From Kocuria sp. (GTDB lineage Bacteria > Actinomycetota > Actinomycetes > Actinomycetales > Micrococcaceae): a DNA stretch of 64,000 bases. The stretch lies in the NCBI GenBank assembly GCA_030454085.1, contig JAKDJD010000009.1:15911-79910 (forward strand), written 5' to 3'. The position numbers and the translations under genes are program-made. Under the pieces are notes generated by a model. The model was not told where the DNA came from, ran no database searches, and worked only from the letters and a program-made list of their open reading frames with translations. Of this stretch, positions 26,746 through 38,170 are shown in pieces (positions within the stretch are counted from its first letter, which is position 1; every line of letters starts with the position of its first letter).

Positions 26746-26958
26746 ATGATGTTGAATCCATTCGATCGCGACGACATTGCCTTCAGGGTCGTCATCAACG
26801 ACCTGGGCCAGCACTCGCTATGGCCCGATTTCTCCGCTGTGCCTGACGGCTGGGTCGCAGTCTACGGGCCGGCGGAACGTCAGGAATGCCTGGACTACGT
26901 GGAAGCGCACTGGCCGGATATCACCCCGAGCGCAGAGCGCGACAGGGCCATTTCATGA
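26746..26958 (+). CDS. MbtH-like NRPS accessory protein
   Basis: A 70-residue MbtH-family protein, which binds NRPS adenylation domains and is often needed for their folding and activity. It shows the family hallmark: NPFD at the N-terminus, a central LGQHSLWPDF with the conserved SLWP, PDGWVAVYGP, and the final CLDYVEAHWPD. The ATG at 26746 has AAGGAG just upstream; longer in-frame starts lack support. It lies 132 bp after the synthetase and overlaps the exporter ATPase gene by ATGA. It almost certainly serves the trimodular NRPS. Confidence 0.93.
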   Translation: MMLNPFDRDDIAFRVVINDLGQHSLWPDFSAVPDGWVAVYGPAERQECLDYVEAHWPDITPSAERDRAIS

Positions 26959-27959
26959 GCCCCGGCTCCCTGACGGAACCGCGGGGCCCCATGATCTCGC
27001 TCCAGTCGCTCCGCAAGAGTTTCGGACAATTTCGTGCGCTCGACGGCGTCGACCTGGAGGTGTCCGCCGGAACCGTGCAGGGGCTGCTCGGCCCGAATGG
27101 GGCCGGCAAGACCACGACGGTACGGGTGCTCACCACGCTGCTGAATCCCGACGGCGGCGACGCCGTGGTCGACGGATACAGCGCACGCCGCGAAGCTCAT
27201 GAGGTGCGTAGCCGGATCGGCGTATCCGGTCAGTACGCCGCCGTCGATGACAAGCTCACCGGCATGGAGAACCTCACCCTGGTGGGGCAGCTCTACGGAA
27301 TGCGCCGCCGGTCCGCCAGGATCAGGGCCCGGGAGCTGCTCGAACAATTCGGGCTCGACGGCGTCCCCGCCAAACGACGGGCCGGAACCTATTCGGGAGG
27401 TATGCGACGGCGTCTCGACCTCGCGGGCGCCCTGGTCGCCCGACCGCCAGTGATTGTCCTGGATGAGCCCACCACGGGCCTTGATCCCCGCGGCCGCCGC
27501 GATACCTGGAACGCGATCTCCTCACTGGCCGAAGACGGCACCGCGGTCTTGCTGACCACCCAGTACCTGGAGGAGGCCGATGAGCTGGCCGACTCCATCG
27601 CCGTCATCGACGGGGGACGCATCATCGCCGAGGGCACCGCAACCGACCTCAAGTCTCTCGCCGGCGGCGTCAGGATCGATCTGACCCTGGATCGCCAGGA
27701 GGCTGTGCCCGTGGCACGCACCCGGCTGACCGATTTGGGCCTGGATGTCACCGTCGGAACGCGGTCCAGGCGGCTGACCTCCACGGCTCCGGACGGCGAG
27801 GACAGCCTCGCCGCGGCCCTGCGCGTCTTGCGCGAGGCCCGGATCGGGATCGATGAGGCTGCCTTGAGGCAACCGACCTTGGACGACGTTTTCCTGAAAA
27901 TCACCGCGAAGCCGGCCGGCGTGCGCGCCGACGAGCCGGAACAGAAATTGAGCCTATGA
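26955..27959 (+). CDS. ABC exporter ATP-binding protein, DrrA-like
   Basis: A 334-residue ATPase of the daunorubicin-resistance (DrrA) group. Walker A is GPNGAGKTTT (near residue 48), the signature is YSGGMRRRLDLA, Walker B is VIVLDEPTTGLD, and a C-terminal domain typical of DrrA follows (PTLDDVFLKIT). It energises export of hydrophobic or peptide products through a partner ABC-2 permease, encoded next with a 4-bp overlap. The ATG at 26955 overlaps the MbtH stop. A second Met 36 bases later is possible. Position in the NRPS operon suggests efflux of, or self-protection from, the peptide product. Confidence 0.92.
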   Translation: MSPGSLTEPRGPMISLQSLRKSFGQFRALDGVDLEVSAGTVQGLLGPNGAGKTTTVRVLTTLLNPDGGDAVVDGYSARREAHEVRSRIGVSGQYAAVDDKLTGMENLTLVGQLYGMRRRSARIRARELLEQFGLDGVPAKRRAGTYSGGMRRRLDLAGALVARPPVIVLDEPTTGLDPRGRRDTWNAISSLAEDGTAVLLTTQYLEEADELADSIAVIDGGRIIAEGTATDLKSLAGGVRIDLTLDRQEAVPVARTRLTDLGLDVTVGTRSRRLTSTAPDGEDSLAAALRVLREARIGIDEAALRQPTLDDVFLKITAKPAGVRADEPEQKLSL

Positions 27960-28753
27960 CCCTCATGTCGAGTCTGCGCGACGGCGCTATCGTTGCTGCC
28001 CGCAATTTCACCAATGTCCGCAGGACCCCGGGGGCGCTCGTCACCGGAGTGGCCCAGCCCGTGATCTTCGTGCTCATCATCGGGTTCGTCTTCGGCGGAG
28101 CCCTCGGAGGCGCCGAATACCGCGAGTTCCTCATCGGCGGGCTGCTCGCCCAGACACTGACCTTCAATTCCTCCTTCACCGCGGTCTATCTGTCCAAGGA
28201 CCTCCACGAGGGAATCGTTGACCGTTTCCGGGTGCTGCCGATGTCCCGCCTCGGAGTCATTCTGGGGCGCACCTGGTCAGATCTGATCACCAGCGTCATT
28301 TCCACGGCCGTCCTGGTGATCTGCGGACTGCTGATCGGCTGGCGTACGAGCACCGATCCGTTCAGCGTGATCCTCACTTTCCTCATCCTGCTGCTCTACG
28401 CTTTTGCGATTGCATGGGTCGGCGCCGTCGTCGCGCTCACCGCTCGCAGCGTGGAGGTCGCCCAAAGCCTCGGCCTGCTCTGGCTGTTCCCGGTCTGCTT
28501 CATCTCCGGCGCCTTCGTTTCCGCAGATGCTCTCCCCGGCCCGTTGCGCAGCATCGCCGAGTGGAACCCGGTGACCGCCATCGCGACGATGGCCAGGCAG
28601 GGTTTCGGCAATACCGCACCAGAGAACTTCAGCGCGGCCGGCGGCTGGCCCGCGGAACATGCGGCGCTCTACGCCCTCCTGTGTTCCGTCACGATCATTG
28701 CCGTCTTCGCACCGATCGCCGTGACCCAGTACCGCCGGATCAGCAACCGCTGA
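27956..28753 (+). CDS. ABC-2 type exporter permease, DrrB-like
   Basis: A 265-residue integral membrane protein with about six hydrophobic segments. It carries the ABC-2 permease hallmark region LSKDLHEGIVDRFRVLPMSR in the N-terminal third. PVCFISGAFVSADALPGPLR, before the last segments, is also typical of DrrB-type permeases. It forms the membrane channel for the ATPase encoded immediately upstream (ATGA overlap). The phosphopantetheinyl transferase follows after 26 bp, so the operon continues. The likely cargo is the NRPS product, which is inference from position. Confidence 0.9.
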   Translation: MTLMSSLRDGAIVAARNFTNVRRTPGALVTGVAQPVIFVLIIGFVFGGALGGAEYREFLIGGLLAQTLTFNSSFTAVYLSKDLHEGIVDRFRVLPMSRLGVILGRTWSDLITSVISTAVLVICGLLIGWRTSTDPFSVILTFLILLLYAFAIAWVGAVVALTARSVEVAQSLGLLWLFPVCFISGAFVSADALPGPLRSIAEWNPVTAIATMARQGFGNTAPENFSAAGGWPAEHAALYALLCSVTIIAVFAPIAVTQYRRISNR

Positions 28754-28779
28754 TCCCGTCCGAAACCCTCGGGGCAGAG

Positions 28780-29589
28780 ATGATCAGTGTTCTGCACGCC
28801 TCCTGCCCGGAACTGGAAGCGCAGTTGCCGGCGCGCAACGGCGGTGCCCTGAGCGGCCTCGAGGACGCGGTTACCGCCGAGGATACCGCGTACGCCGACC
28901 TCAAGATCGCAACCACGGACAAACGACGAGCTCTGACCTCGCGGGCCGCCCTGCGACTGCTGCTGGCGCATCGATCCGGTATGGAACCCCTACAAGCGGC
29001 CGACCTGATGATCGACCGCCAGTGCCCCCTCTGCGGGAGCCCCCATGGTCCGCCGAGGTCCCAGGCTGCGAGCCTGAGCAGCTCCAGGTCCGAAAACGCC
29101 GCTCTCGCCGGGGTGGCGCGGACCGGCCTGCGACTGGGGGTTGATATCGAGCGCATCCCTGATCGGCTGTTCCCCGGATTCGATCACTATGCGCTCCATC
29201 CCGTCGAGGCGGGCGCCCTCGACGTCGTCCCGCCGAGTTCGCGATCGACGCCACCGGCTGCGTCCACGGATCCCGGCACCAGGATCCGTGATCGGATCGA
29301 CCGCTGGGTTCTCAAGGAAGCGGTGCTCAAGGCCGCCGGCCTGGGACTGGATCATGCTCCGCACGATCTTCTCCTGGGCGAGCCACGCACGCTCACACCG
29401 TGGAAGGACGGAACGGTCACCCACGACCTGAGTTGGCACCCGGTGGTCGAGGCCGCCTCCGCAAGGGTTCACGGGCTGTGGGCCTGCCTCATTCCCGGTC
29501 CTGCTGGCCACGCCGCGGCCGTCGCCGCTTCCGTACCGACGGAAATCCACCAGGTGAACATCGAACAAGTACTGAGCCCCAAGGCCTGA
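28780..29589 (+). CDS. Sfp-type 4'-phosphopantetheinyl transferase
   Basis: A 269-residue enzyme that attaches the phosphopantetheine arm from CoA to carrier-domain serines. The magnesium/CoA motifs are LGVDIER (about residue 121) and WVLKEAVLKAAGLGL (about residue 175). The upstream region LCGSPHGPP matches the C-G-x-P-H-G motif of Sfp enzymes. The ATG at 28780 is preferred over an in-frame ORF that starts inside the permease gene. As the last gene of the NRPS operon it should activate the three T domains of the synthetase. Its presence makes the cluster self-sufficient for carrier activation. Confidence 0.88.
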   Translation: MISVLHASCPELEAQLPARNGGALSGLEDAVTAEDTAYADLKIATTDKRRALTSRAALRLLLAHRSGMEPLQAADLMIDRQCPLCGSPHGPPRSQAASLSSSRSENAALAGVARTGLRLGVDIERIPDRLFPGFDHYALHPVEAGALDVVPPSSRSTPPAASTDPGTRIRDRIDRWVLKEAVLKAAGLGLDHAPHDLLLGEPRTLTPWKDGTVTHDLSWHPVVEAASARVHGLWACLIPGPAGHAAAVAASVPTEIHQVNIEQVLSPKA

Positions 29590-29631
29590 AGTCACCGTCC
29601 GGGCTCGTCGCCGTCTCGTAGATGATTATGC

Positions 29632-29662
29632 GGCCATGCCGGGCCATGCCGGGGCATGCCGG
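29632..29662. repeat. Three head-to-tail 10-bp repeats, likely terminator zone
   Basis: Near-identical decamers (GGCCATGCCG, GGCCATGCCG, GGGCATGCCG) begin at 29632, 29642 and 29652. Because GGCATGCC is self-complementary, the tract can fold into a GC-rich hairpin. It sits between the convergent PPTase and XRE genes and could act as a bidirectional terminator. No U-run follows. Confidence 0.45.
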
Positions 29663-29729
29663 TAACCCACCCTTGCACTGCTCATCGCTGACGCTCCGCA
29701 TCAGGCCCCATTCTTCGTTCCGACCTGGT

Positions 29730-30557
29730 TCATGGCTTGTGAATGGTCGATGCCAGTGTCCGCATTTTCTCCTGATCAGCAGAGCCGGGTTCAGGATGAT
29801 AAATCGCAAGCGAGAGTCCACGATCGACGTCGCCCAACACCATTTTTTCTCGAAGCAAGGTCATCTCGCCCATCGTGGGGTGCTGAATGGTGAAGTGCCA
29901 GCTCTGCCTCGGCTGAACCTCCTGCCGCGCCCACAGCGCGCGGAATCGTTCACTGGCCAGGGACAGTTCGCCGACGAGGTCGATGAAACGAGCATCGTGA
30001 GTATCCGAGCCGACCGAACGGCGAAACCCAGCAACAAGCCTTGCGGTGGTGTCCTCCCAGTCCTCAAAGAGTTGCTGTTCATCGGGATCGAGGAACACCG
30101 ACCGGAGGCGGTTCTTTCCCTCGGTCAGCTCCGGCGAGACCGCCGTCGCGAGTTCGTTGGCCGCAAGCACATCGAAGTACCGCCCTTCGACGAATGCGGG
30201 CAGGTTGATCGTGCGGAGCAACTTGGCGACGGACTCCGGCACAACCTCTCGTTGGGGGCGACGCCGTGCCGTAGTCCCCTTTTGCTCCGCGAGGGACAGC
30301 AAATACGCGGTACCGATGGCATCGAGGCCGAAGACTCCTGCGAGGGCCTGAAGCACCTGTGACGAGGGCCTTCGGTCGCGCCCCTGCTCGAGACGGAGAT
30401 AGTAGTCGGCACTGATGTCGGCCAACAAGGCAACCTCTGCTCGGCGCAGTCCGGGAACTCGCCGGTTCCGCTGACTGGGCAGACCAACCTGCTCGGGCCT
30501 GGTTCCTTCTCGTTGTGCACGCAAGTAATTGCCCAGCATATTTTCCCGATCGGCCAT
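29730..30557 (-). CDS. XRE-family regulator with MmyB-like domain
   Basis: A 275-residue regulator. The helix-turn-helix is at residues about 10-70, with the subgroup signature RRVPGLRRAEVALLADISAD followed by YYLRLEQGRDRRPS. The C-terminal domain has the MmyB-like WEDTTARLVAGFR, RFIDLVGELSLASERFRALW and HPTMGEM segments. An upstream in-frame ATG at 30578 is possible, but the one at 30557 gives the usual start, MADREN. It is divergent from an SDR gene. A perfect 11-bp inverted repeat lies between them and is its probable operator. Confidence 0.85.
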   Translation of the reverse strand: MADRENMLGNYLRAQREGTRPEQVGLPSQRNRRVPGLRRAEVALLADISADYYLRLEQGRDRRPSSQVLQALAGVFGLDAIGTAYLLSLAEQKGTTARRRPQREVVPESVAKLLRTINLPAFVEGRYFDVLAANELATAVSPELTEGKNRLRSVFLDPDEQQLFEDWEDTTARLVAGFRRSVGSDTHDARFIDLVGELSLASERFRALWARQEVQPRQSWHFTIQHPTMGEMTLLREKMVLGDVDRGLSLAIYHPEPGSADQEKMRTLASTIHKP

Positions 30558-30587
30558 GAATACAGCGTAATGGTCCACCTACTTTCC

Positions 30588-30614
30588 GACAGTGGTCCTG
30601 CTGGGACCACTGTC
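30588..30614. promoter_or_regulatory. Perfect 11-bp inverted repeat, XRE/SDR operator
   Basis: GACAGTGGTCC (30588-30598) and GGACCACTGTC (30604-30614) are exact reverse complements around a 5-bp TGCTG centre. They lie in the gap between the divergent XRE regulator and the SDR gene, about 30 bp from the regulator start. The arm shares a CAGTG...CC pattern with the palindrome next to another XRE gene at 52545. Confidence 0.75.
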
Positions 30615-30739
30615 AAGAGGGCATACCAGAACGCTCTCGATCGGGAACAGGATAGGAACAGATCGACTCGTCATCGCGTCCGAATCGATCCCCATCGATC
30701 AATTCGGCGCCAATCAGGCCGCAGGAAAGGAATACCATC

Positions 30740-31519
30740 ATGAGTGGACTAGCAGTAATCACAGGGGCTTCGTCGGGAATCGGGCAAGAATATGCTCGGC
30801 GCCTCGCACAACGGGGAACATCGCTGATCGTCGTCGGACGCCGAGAAGAACGCCTCGCCGAACTTGCCCATGAATTCCCTGAAGTCCGGATACAAACTGT
30901 CGCCGCGGATATCTCCACGGAGAGCGGGCTTCAAACCACAATCGCCGCTATCGGCGAGCAGCCCGTGACGTTGCTGGTCAACAACGCCGGCGTCGCCCAC
31001 TACGGGCCGTTCGCCGAACTTGCACCGGCAGATGCAACGGAACTCATCGGAGTGAAAGTTCTTGCTCCCACGCGGCTCGCACGCGCAGTGGTGCCGGGCA
31101 TGATTGCTCGTGGTCAGGGGAACATCGTCAACGTTGCCGGGATGATCGCGTTCAGCGGACCCGCGACTCTCGAGCAGGTCGGCCTGCGTCGGTCCGTGTA
31201 CGCCTCCTCACTGGCCTACACGCTCACCTTTTCTCAAACACTCCAGTCAGAAATGTCCCAGTACGGCATCGGTGTGCAGGCCTTGCTTCCAGGCGTGGTT
31301 GCGACCGAGTTCCACGAACGACAAGGCATGGATCTTTCCCAGGCCTCGCGGATGACGGCCGGCGACGTCGTCACCGCCAGTCTGCGGGGCATGGAACTTG
31401 GGGAAATCGTGACCGCACCCGGGGTCGAGCAAGCGCAGGTGTTGCAGGAAGTCTTTGATGCCGACCTCGCGGCGTTCGGGGCACAGTCCACGGAACTGGC
31501 CGCGCGTTATCGGAACTAG
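30740..31519 (+). CDS. SDR-family oxidoreductase lacking the usual YxxxK lysine
   Basis: A 259-residue short-chain dehydrogenase. It keeps the cofactor motif GASSGIGQEYA and the NNAG strand (VNNAGVAHYG). At the expected active site it reads VYASSLAY, so the Tyr is present but the Lys four residues later is Leu (CTG in the DNA). This may mean altered chemistry, a regulatory role, or use of another base. A good ribosome site (GGAAAGGA) precedes the ATG. It is divergent from an XRE regulator through a perfect inverted repeat. A 3-hydroxyisobutyrate dehydrogenase-like gene follows 40 bp later and is probably co-transcribed. Confidence 0.85.
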   Translation: MSGLAVITGASSGIGQEYARRLAQRGTSLIVVGRREERLAELAHEFPEVRIQTVAADISTESGLQTTIAAIGEQPVTLLVNNAGVAHYGPFAELAPADATELIGVKVLAPTRLARAVVPGMIARGQGNIVNVAGMIAFSGPATLEQVGLRRSVYASSLAYTLTFSQTLQSEMSQYGIGVQALLPGVVATEFHERQGMDLSQASRMTAGDVVTASLRGMELGEIVTAPGVEQAQVLQEVFDADLAAFGAQSTELAARYRN

Positions 31520-31558
31520 CCCCACCCTCCAACCGGATTCGGACGCAAGGAGAACGTC

Positions 31559-32395
31559 TTGAACAATTCCACCATTGCGAAAGTCGGGTTCATCGGACTC
31601 GGCGACCAGGGCCTCCCGATCGCAACAGCGATCATGGACGCCGGATTCGATCTGCACGTCTGGGCGCGACGGCCGCACTCCTTGCGACCTCTGTCCGACA
31701 CCCCCTGTACCTCTCACGATTCGGTCGCCTCGCTGGCTTCGGCCGTCGATACCGTGATCCTGTGCGTCAGCACCGACGACGTCGTGGACCAGCTCCTCCG
31801 GGAGGACCTGTTACCGAACCTGCGAACCGGTGCCACGGTGATTAATCATGGAACGGGGTCACCAGGCACGGCGCGGCGGTTGCACCGGCTGGGCAGAGCG
31901 TCGGGCATTTCCGTGATCGATGCCCCCGTGAGTGGTGGGCGTCCCGGGGCAGAATCCCGGAGGCTCACCGTGTTCGTCGGAGGGCCCCATGGCGCCGTCG
32001 ACTCCGCGACACCGGTGCTGCAAGCCTGCGCAAACAACATCGTGCATCTGGGAGGTCCGGGGACCGGCCAGATGGCCAAATTGCTGAACAATACGTTGCT
32101 GGCTCTCAACCAGGCCGCAATCGCTGATGTGCTCGAGCTGGCCACGCCAATGGGCCTGTCCGCCGTTACGCTCAAGGAGGCGCTTTCTCTCGGTTCGGCC
32201 GACAGCCGTGCCCTGCAGTTGATGAACACCATGGTCACTCCGGACACCGTCGACCACCTTGCATCGGTGGAAGCACTCGACCTAGAAATCTTCGACGACG
32301 CCATGGTCGAGGAGCACATCGACGCCTCTGCGATGACCGACCGGGCCCTATCAGGAGCTCGCCGCCTCCCAGGTGTCATAGAGCAACTCGCCTGA
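31559..32395 (+). CDS. 3-hydroxyisobutyrate dehydrogenase-family NAD(P) oxidoreductase
   Basis: A 278-residue beta-hydroxyacid dehydrogenase or imine-reductase-like enzyme. The Rossmann motif is VGFIGLGDQGLPIATAIMDA. The substrate-loop motif DAPVSGGRPGAE and the catalytic Lys region GPGTGQMAKLLNN are intact. Family members oxidise short hydroxyacids or reduce succinic semialdehyde and imines. The start is a TTG at 31559 preceded by AAGGAG at good spacing. It lies 40 bp after the SDR and probably shares its XRE-controlled promoter. The 173 bp downstream separate it from the convergent PTS operon and hold no gene. Confidence 0.87.
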   Translation: MNNSTIAKVGFIGLGDQGLPIATAIMDAGFDLHVWARRPHSLRPLSDTPCTSHDSVASLASAVDTVILCVSTDDVVDQLLREDLLPNLRTGATVINHGTGSPGTARRLHRLGRASGISVIDAPVSGGRPGAESRRLTVFVGGPHGAVDSATPVLQACANNIVHLGGPGTGQMAKLLNNTLLALNQAAIADVLELATPMGLSAVTLKEALSLGSADSRALQLMNTMVTPDTVDHLASVEALDLEIFDDAMVEEHIDASAMTDRALSGARRLPGVIEQLA

Positions 32396-32568
32396 CGCAG
32401 TGGCTCATCGCAGGCATCCAGCACAGTTTCATCGCGGGAGCACCTCGTTCCCCCGTTCCGGCTCCTCGGCCGGCGGGCGATCACTGACTCCGAGCTTCAC
32501 CACGAGCTCGCACCGTCGACGACGCGGCGCGACGGGCCACAAGAGGTCGACAGGGGACACCCCCTCTG

Positions 32569-33018
32569 TCACGCGACGACGCGGTCGAGAGCCCGGACGA
32601 AGTCGGCTTTGCTGCCCGCCGCGTCCACGAATTCCTCGAAACGTTCGGTATCCGTGAGTACCTGACTCAGCACGTCGAGAACTTTCCGGAAGACGACGAG
32701 ACCGTCCGGGGCAACCGCGAACAACAGAATCAGCCGCACGGGTTCGCCGTGCCACATCATCGACCGCTCCGGCCGCAGAATACAGACGCCGGACCTGAGC
32801 GCATCGGTATGCAGGGAGTGCGGTATCGCGAATCCGTTCCCGAAGGCCGTGGACGAGCGCCTCTCCCTGTCCATGACGTCCTCCGCGTAGTCTCCCTGCA
32901 CGTACCCCGCACGGTGAAGGGCCTCAGAACCGACCTCGATCGCGGCCTCGGGAGAGGTCTCCGCGCCGATCTCCAGAAACAAGTCGGCATCGAGCATACG
33001 CAATATGCTCTCCTTCAC
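32569..33018 (-). CDS. PTS EIIA domain (fructose/mannitol type), split from regulator
   Basis: About 149 residues forming a stand-alone EIIA of the fructose/mannitol/Ntr type, with the phosphorylatable His67 in FGNGFAIPHS. In LicR/MtlR-type activators this domain is fused to the C-terminus of the regulator. Here it lies exactly in frame with the regulator upstream, separated by one TAG and nine codons. The listed GTG at 33018 has no nearby ribosome site. A TTG or ATG a few codons later follows AAGGAG and is a likelier start for separate translation. It would transfer phosphate within the beta-glucoside PTS control circuit. Confidence 0.82.
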   Translation of the reverse strand: MKESILRMLDADLFLEIGAETSPEAAIEVGSEALHRAGYVQGDYAEDVMDRERRSSTAFGNGFAIPHSLHTDALRSGVCILRPERSMMWHGEPVRLILLFAVAPDGLVVFRKVLDVLSQVLTDTERFEEFVDAAGSKADFVRALDRVVA

Positions 33019-33045
33019 CTGGTGACGCCGCTGTCGTTGCTTCTC

Positions 33046-34491
33046 CTAACCGATGGCCCCGGCAATGGCCGACGCGTCGGCGGCGTCGACGAACGGGGAG
33101 ACCTGGACGACCGGAATGTCCCCCGCGTCCGGGACAGGGACGCTGCTGATGATGATGTCGCTGGGGACCGCCGTGACGTCGTGGGACAGGTCCATGATGG
33201 TCCTGTCGCAGACCGCGTCGTCGGAAGCCGCCCGCACGATCCGATCGATCGTTGTCTCGGACAGGCGTCCGTAGGAGGGCGTGACAATGGTGTAGGTGAC
33301 ACGTGGGCCGGCGTCGATGTTGTCCTGGAAGGCAGTGCCCAGGTGGAAGGACAGGTAATCGATCTCCCCCTCGCTGAGCGCTGCCCCGAGATGGCTCTCG
33401 AGGGCCTGCGACAGGTGCAGAGTGATTTCGTGGACCACGGGGTGGGCCGCTTTGAAGCCTTGACCGAGCGGGTTCAGCCACTGGTTTCCGCTACGAACCC
33501 GCCGACCGAGACTCTGGATGTGGACCAGAAGCGCGTCCAGGGTTTCGTCCCGCGGGTGGCCCAGCCCGAAGAGTCCGCACACGTGGTCGACGGTTGTGCG
33601 CGCGACAACGCTCAGTGCCTCGTCCTCCTCCGCGCCCGACGACGCATCTCGGTCCCGGCCCGCATCGAGGTACGCCCGCAGGACGTCGAGTTCTTCGGGA
33701 GGAAGGGCCCAACCGTAGACCTTCCGGAAGGACTCCGCGACCGCCTCGGCCGCTGATTCATCGGCTACTGGCCCACCGGCCGCCGAGTCACGGCGAGCGG
33801 GGCCCGTCTCGCCGACCGTCCCGTCGTGACCGAACCGTTCGGCGACGAGGGACAGGTGGGTCATGAGTTCACCGAGCACGTACTGGTTGGGGAGGTGACC
33901 GTAATGTTCCAGCCCAGTCATCACGAGTCGGTGCAGCCGCGCCACGGCGGAGTCGGGCTCGCTGCGGATTCCTCGCATGACCTCGAGACCCGCACTCTCC
34001 GAGGCGTTGTAAAGCAATGATCTCAAGAACCTGCGCTTCTGCCGCTCGGTCCCTTCGATCCCAATTCGGTCGCCCTCACGCACCAGCGTCAGGCCATATT
34101 CCGCGAACAACGGCCGCGCCCTCGCGACGTCGGCCTCGATGGTCGAGACGCTGACGCACAGTTGCTCCTCAAGATCGAAGACGTCGACCGAAGCGGACCT
34201 GACCAGGGCCACCATGAGCGTGTCCAGCCTCTCTTCCGGAGCGCTGGAGATGCGCAGGCGACCGTCGGAGCGGCGTCGCACCTCGTCGTAGAGCGTGCGA
34301 TCGAGCCTGATCCCCTCGGAGGAACTCACCAGCAGTTCGGCGCCGAACCTGTCGTTGACCGAGCGAACGTAATTGCGCACCGAGCGTTCCGTGACGGCGA
34401 GCGCACGCGCCAGGGTAGACGCCGACACGGCGTGCCGTTCGCGAGCGAGGATGCCCACCAGCTGTTCTTCTCGACGAGTTCGTGCTGACAC
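33046..34491 (-). CDS. LicR/MtlR-type PRD-containing PTS regulator
   Basis: A 481-residue activator or antiterminator-like regulator. The order is an HTH_11 helix-turn-helix (residues about 5-60, ALAVTERSVRNYVRSVNDRF), a second HTH/Mga-like region (SVSTIEADVARARPLF), and two PRD modules with their phosphorylatable His residues (VMTGLEHYGHLPNQY, then LLVHIQSLGRRV and HEITLHL). A C-terminal EIIB-like domain follows (YTIVTPSYGRLSETTIDRIV), which lacks the usual active-site Cys. It ends at a TAG; the missing EIIA domain continues in frame beyond it. The start is a GTG. It lies 16 bp after the GH1 gene in the beta-glucoside operon and should activate it when phosphorylation signals substrate. Confidence 0.85.
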   Translation of the reverse strand: MSARTRREEQLVGILARERHAVSASTLARALAVTERSVRNYVRSVNDRFGAELLVSSSEGIRLDRTLYDEVRRRSDGRLRISSAPEERLDTLMVALVRSASVDVFDLEEQLCVSVSTIEADVARARPLFAEYGLTLVREGDRIGIEGTERQKRRFLRSLLYNASESAGLEVMRGIRSEPDSAVARLHRLVMTGLEHYGHLPNQYVLGELMTHLSLVAERFGHDGTVGETGPARRDSAAGGPVADESAAEAVAESFRKVYGWALPPEELDVLRAYLDAGRDRDASSGAEEDEALSVVARTTVDHVCGLFGLGHPRDETLDALLVHIQSLGRRVRSGNQWLNPLGQGFKAAHPVVHEITLHLSQALESHLGAALSEGEIDYLSFHLGTAFQDNIDAGPRVTYTIVTPSYGRLSETTIDRIVRAASDDAVCDRTIMDLSHDVTAVPSDIIISSVPVPDAGDIPVVQVSPFVDAADASAIAGAIG

Positions 34492-34507
34492 CTGTCCTGC
34501 TCACGTC

Positions 34508-37687
<3,180 letters not shown>

Positions 37688-37691
<4 letters not shown>

Positions 37692-38014
37692 GACTCGTCG
37701 TCCTCGTCGAAGACCTCAAGCATGTGTTCGAGCGCCGCCTTGCCGTCGAGGGTCGAGTAATAGTCCGGTTTCATCAGCACGACTCCGATATCGGCATCGC
37801 CGATATAGCTGTCAATGTCGTCGAACAGGTACTCCAGGTGCGGGCCGATCATCAGGACGTCGATCCGGTTCAGGTATTCGCTGATCTCGCTCTCGCTGCG
37901 GGCGATGATGTCGACATCCAGGCCCATGTCCTTCGCGGCTTTCTTCATGTTCGCAGCCATGAATCCTGTGCTCGCTCCTGACCCGCAAGCGAGCATCACG
38001 GTGAGAGTCTCCAT
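37688..38014 (-). CDS. PTS lactose/cellobiose-type EIIB
   Basis: A 108-residue EIIB. It begins METLTVMLACGSGASTG, with the phosphorylated Cys10 in the P-loop-like CGSGASTG. It also has the conserved IGPHLEYLFDDI and an acidic C-terminal tail. It passes phosphate from EIIA to the sugar bound to EIIC. The ATG at 38014 has AGGAGG nine bases upstream. It is the first gene of the leftward operon EIIB-EIIC-EIIA-GH1-regulator-EIIA, so the operon promoter should lie just to its right, at 38015-38170. Confidence 0.92.
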
Positions 38015-38036
38015 CTCGTCCTCCTGGTGTGTGTGA

Positions 38037-38113
38037 TCCGATGTGCTGTTGTCGGACCATGCTTCTGGATTCCGATGTGGACCGCCACGAGAAAACTTTC
38101 CGCCGGCCGGAAA
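38037..38113. promoter_or_regulatory. Direct repeat and palindrome upstream of beta-glucoside PTS operon
   Basis: TCCGATGTG occurs at 38037-38045 and again at 38071-38079, a 34-bp spacing close to three helical turns. Farther upstream TTTCCGCCGGCCGGAAA (38097-38113) is a palindrome with 6-bp arms. Both precede the first PTS gene and could be activator (LicR-like) or other operator sites. The promoter itself is not clear. Confidence 0.4.
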
Positions 38114-38170
38114 CTCGGGGCGCCTGAGTCGGGATGGGCTCGCCCCCCCCCTGCCGCCGGTCCCTACCGC

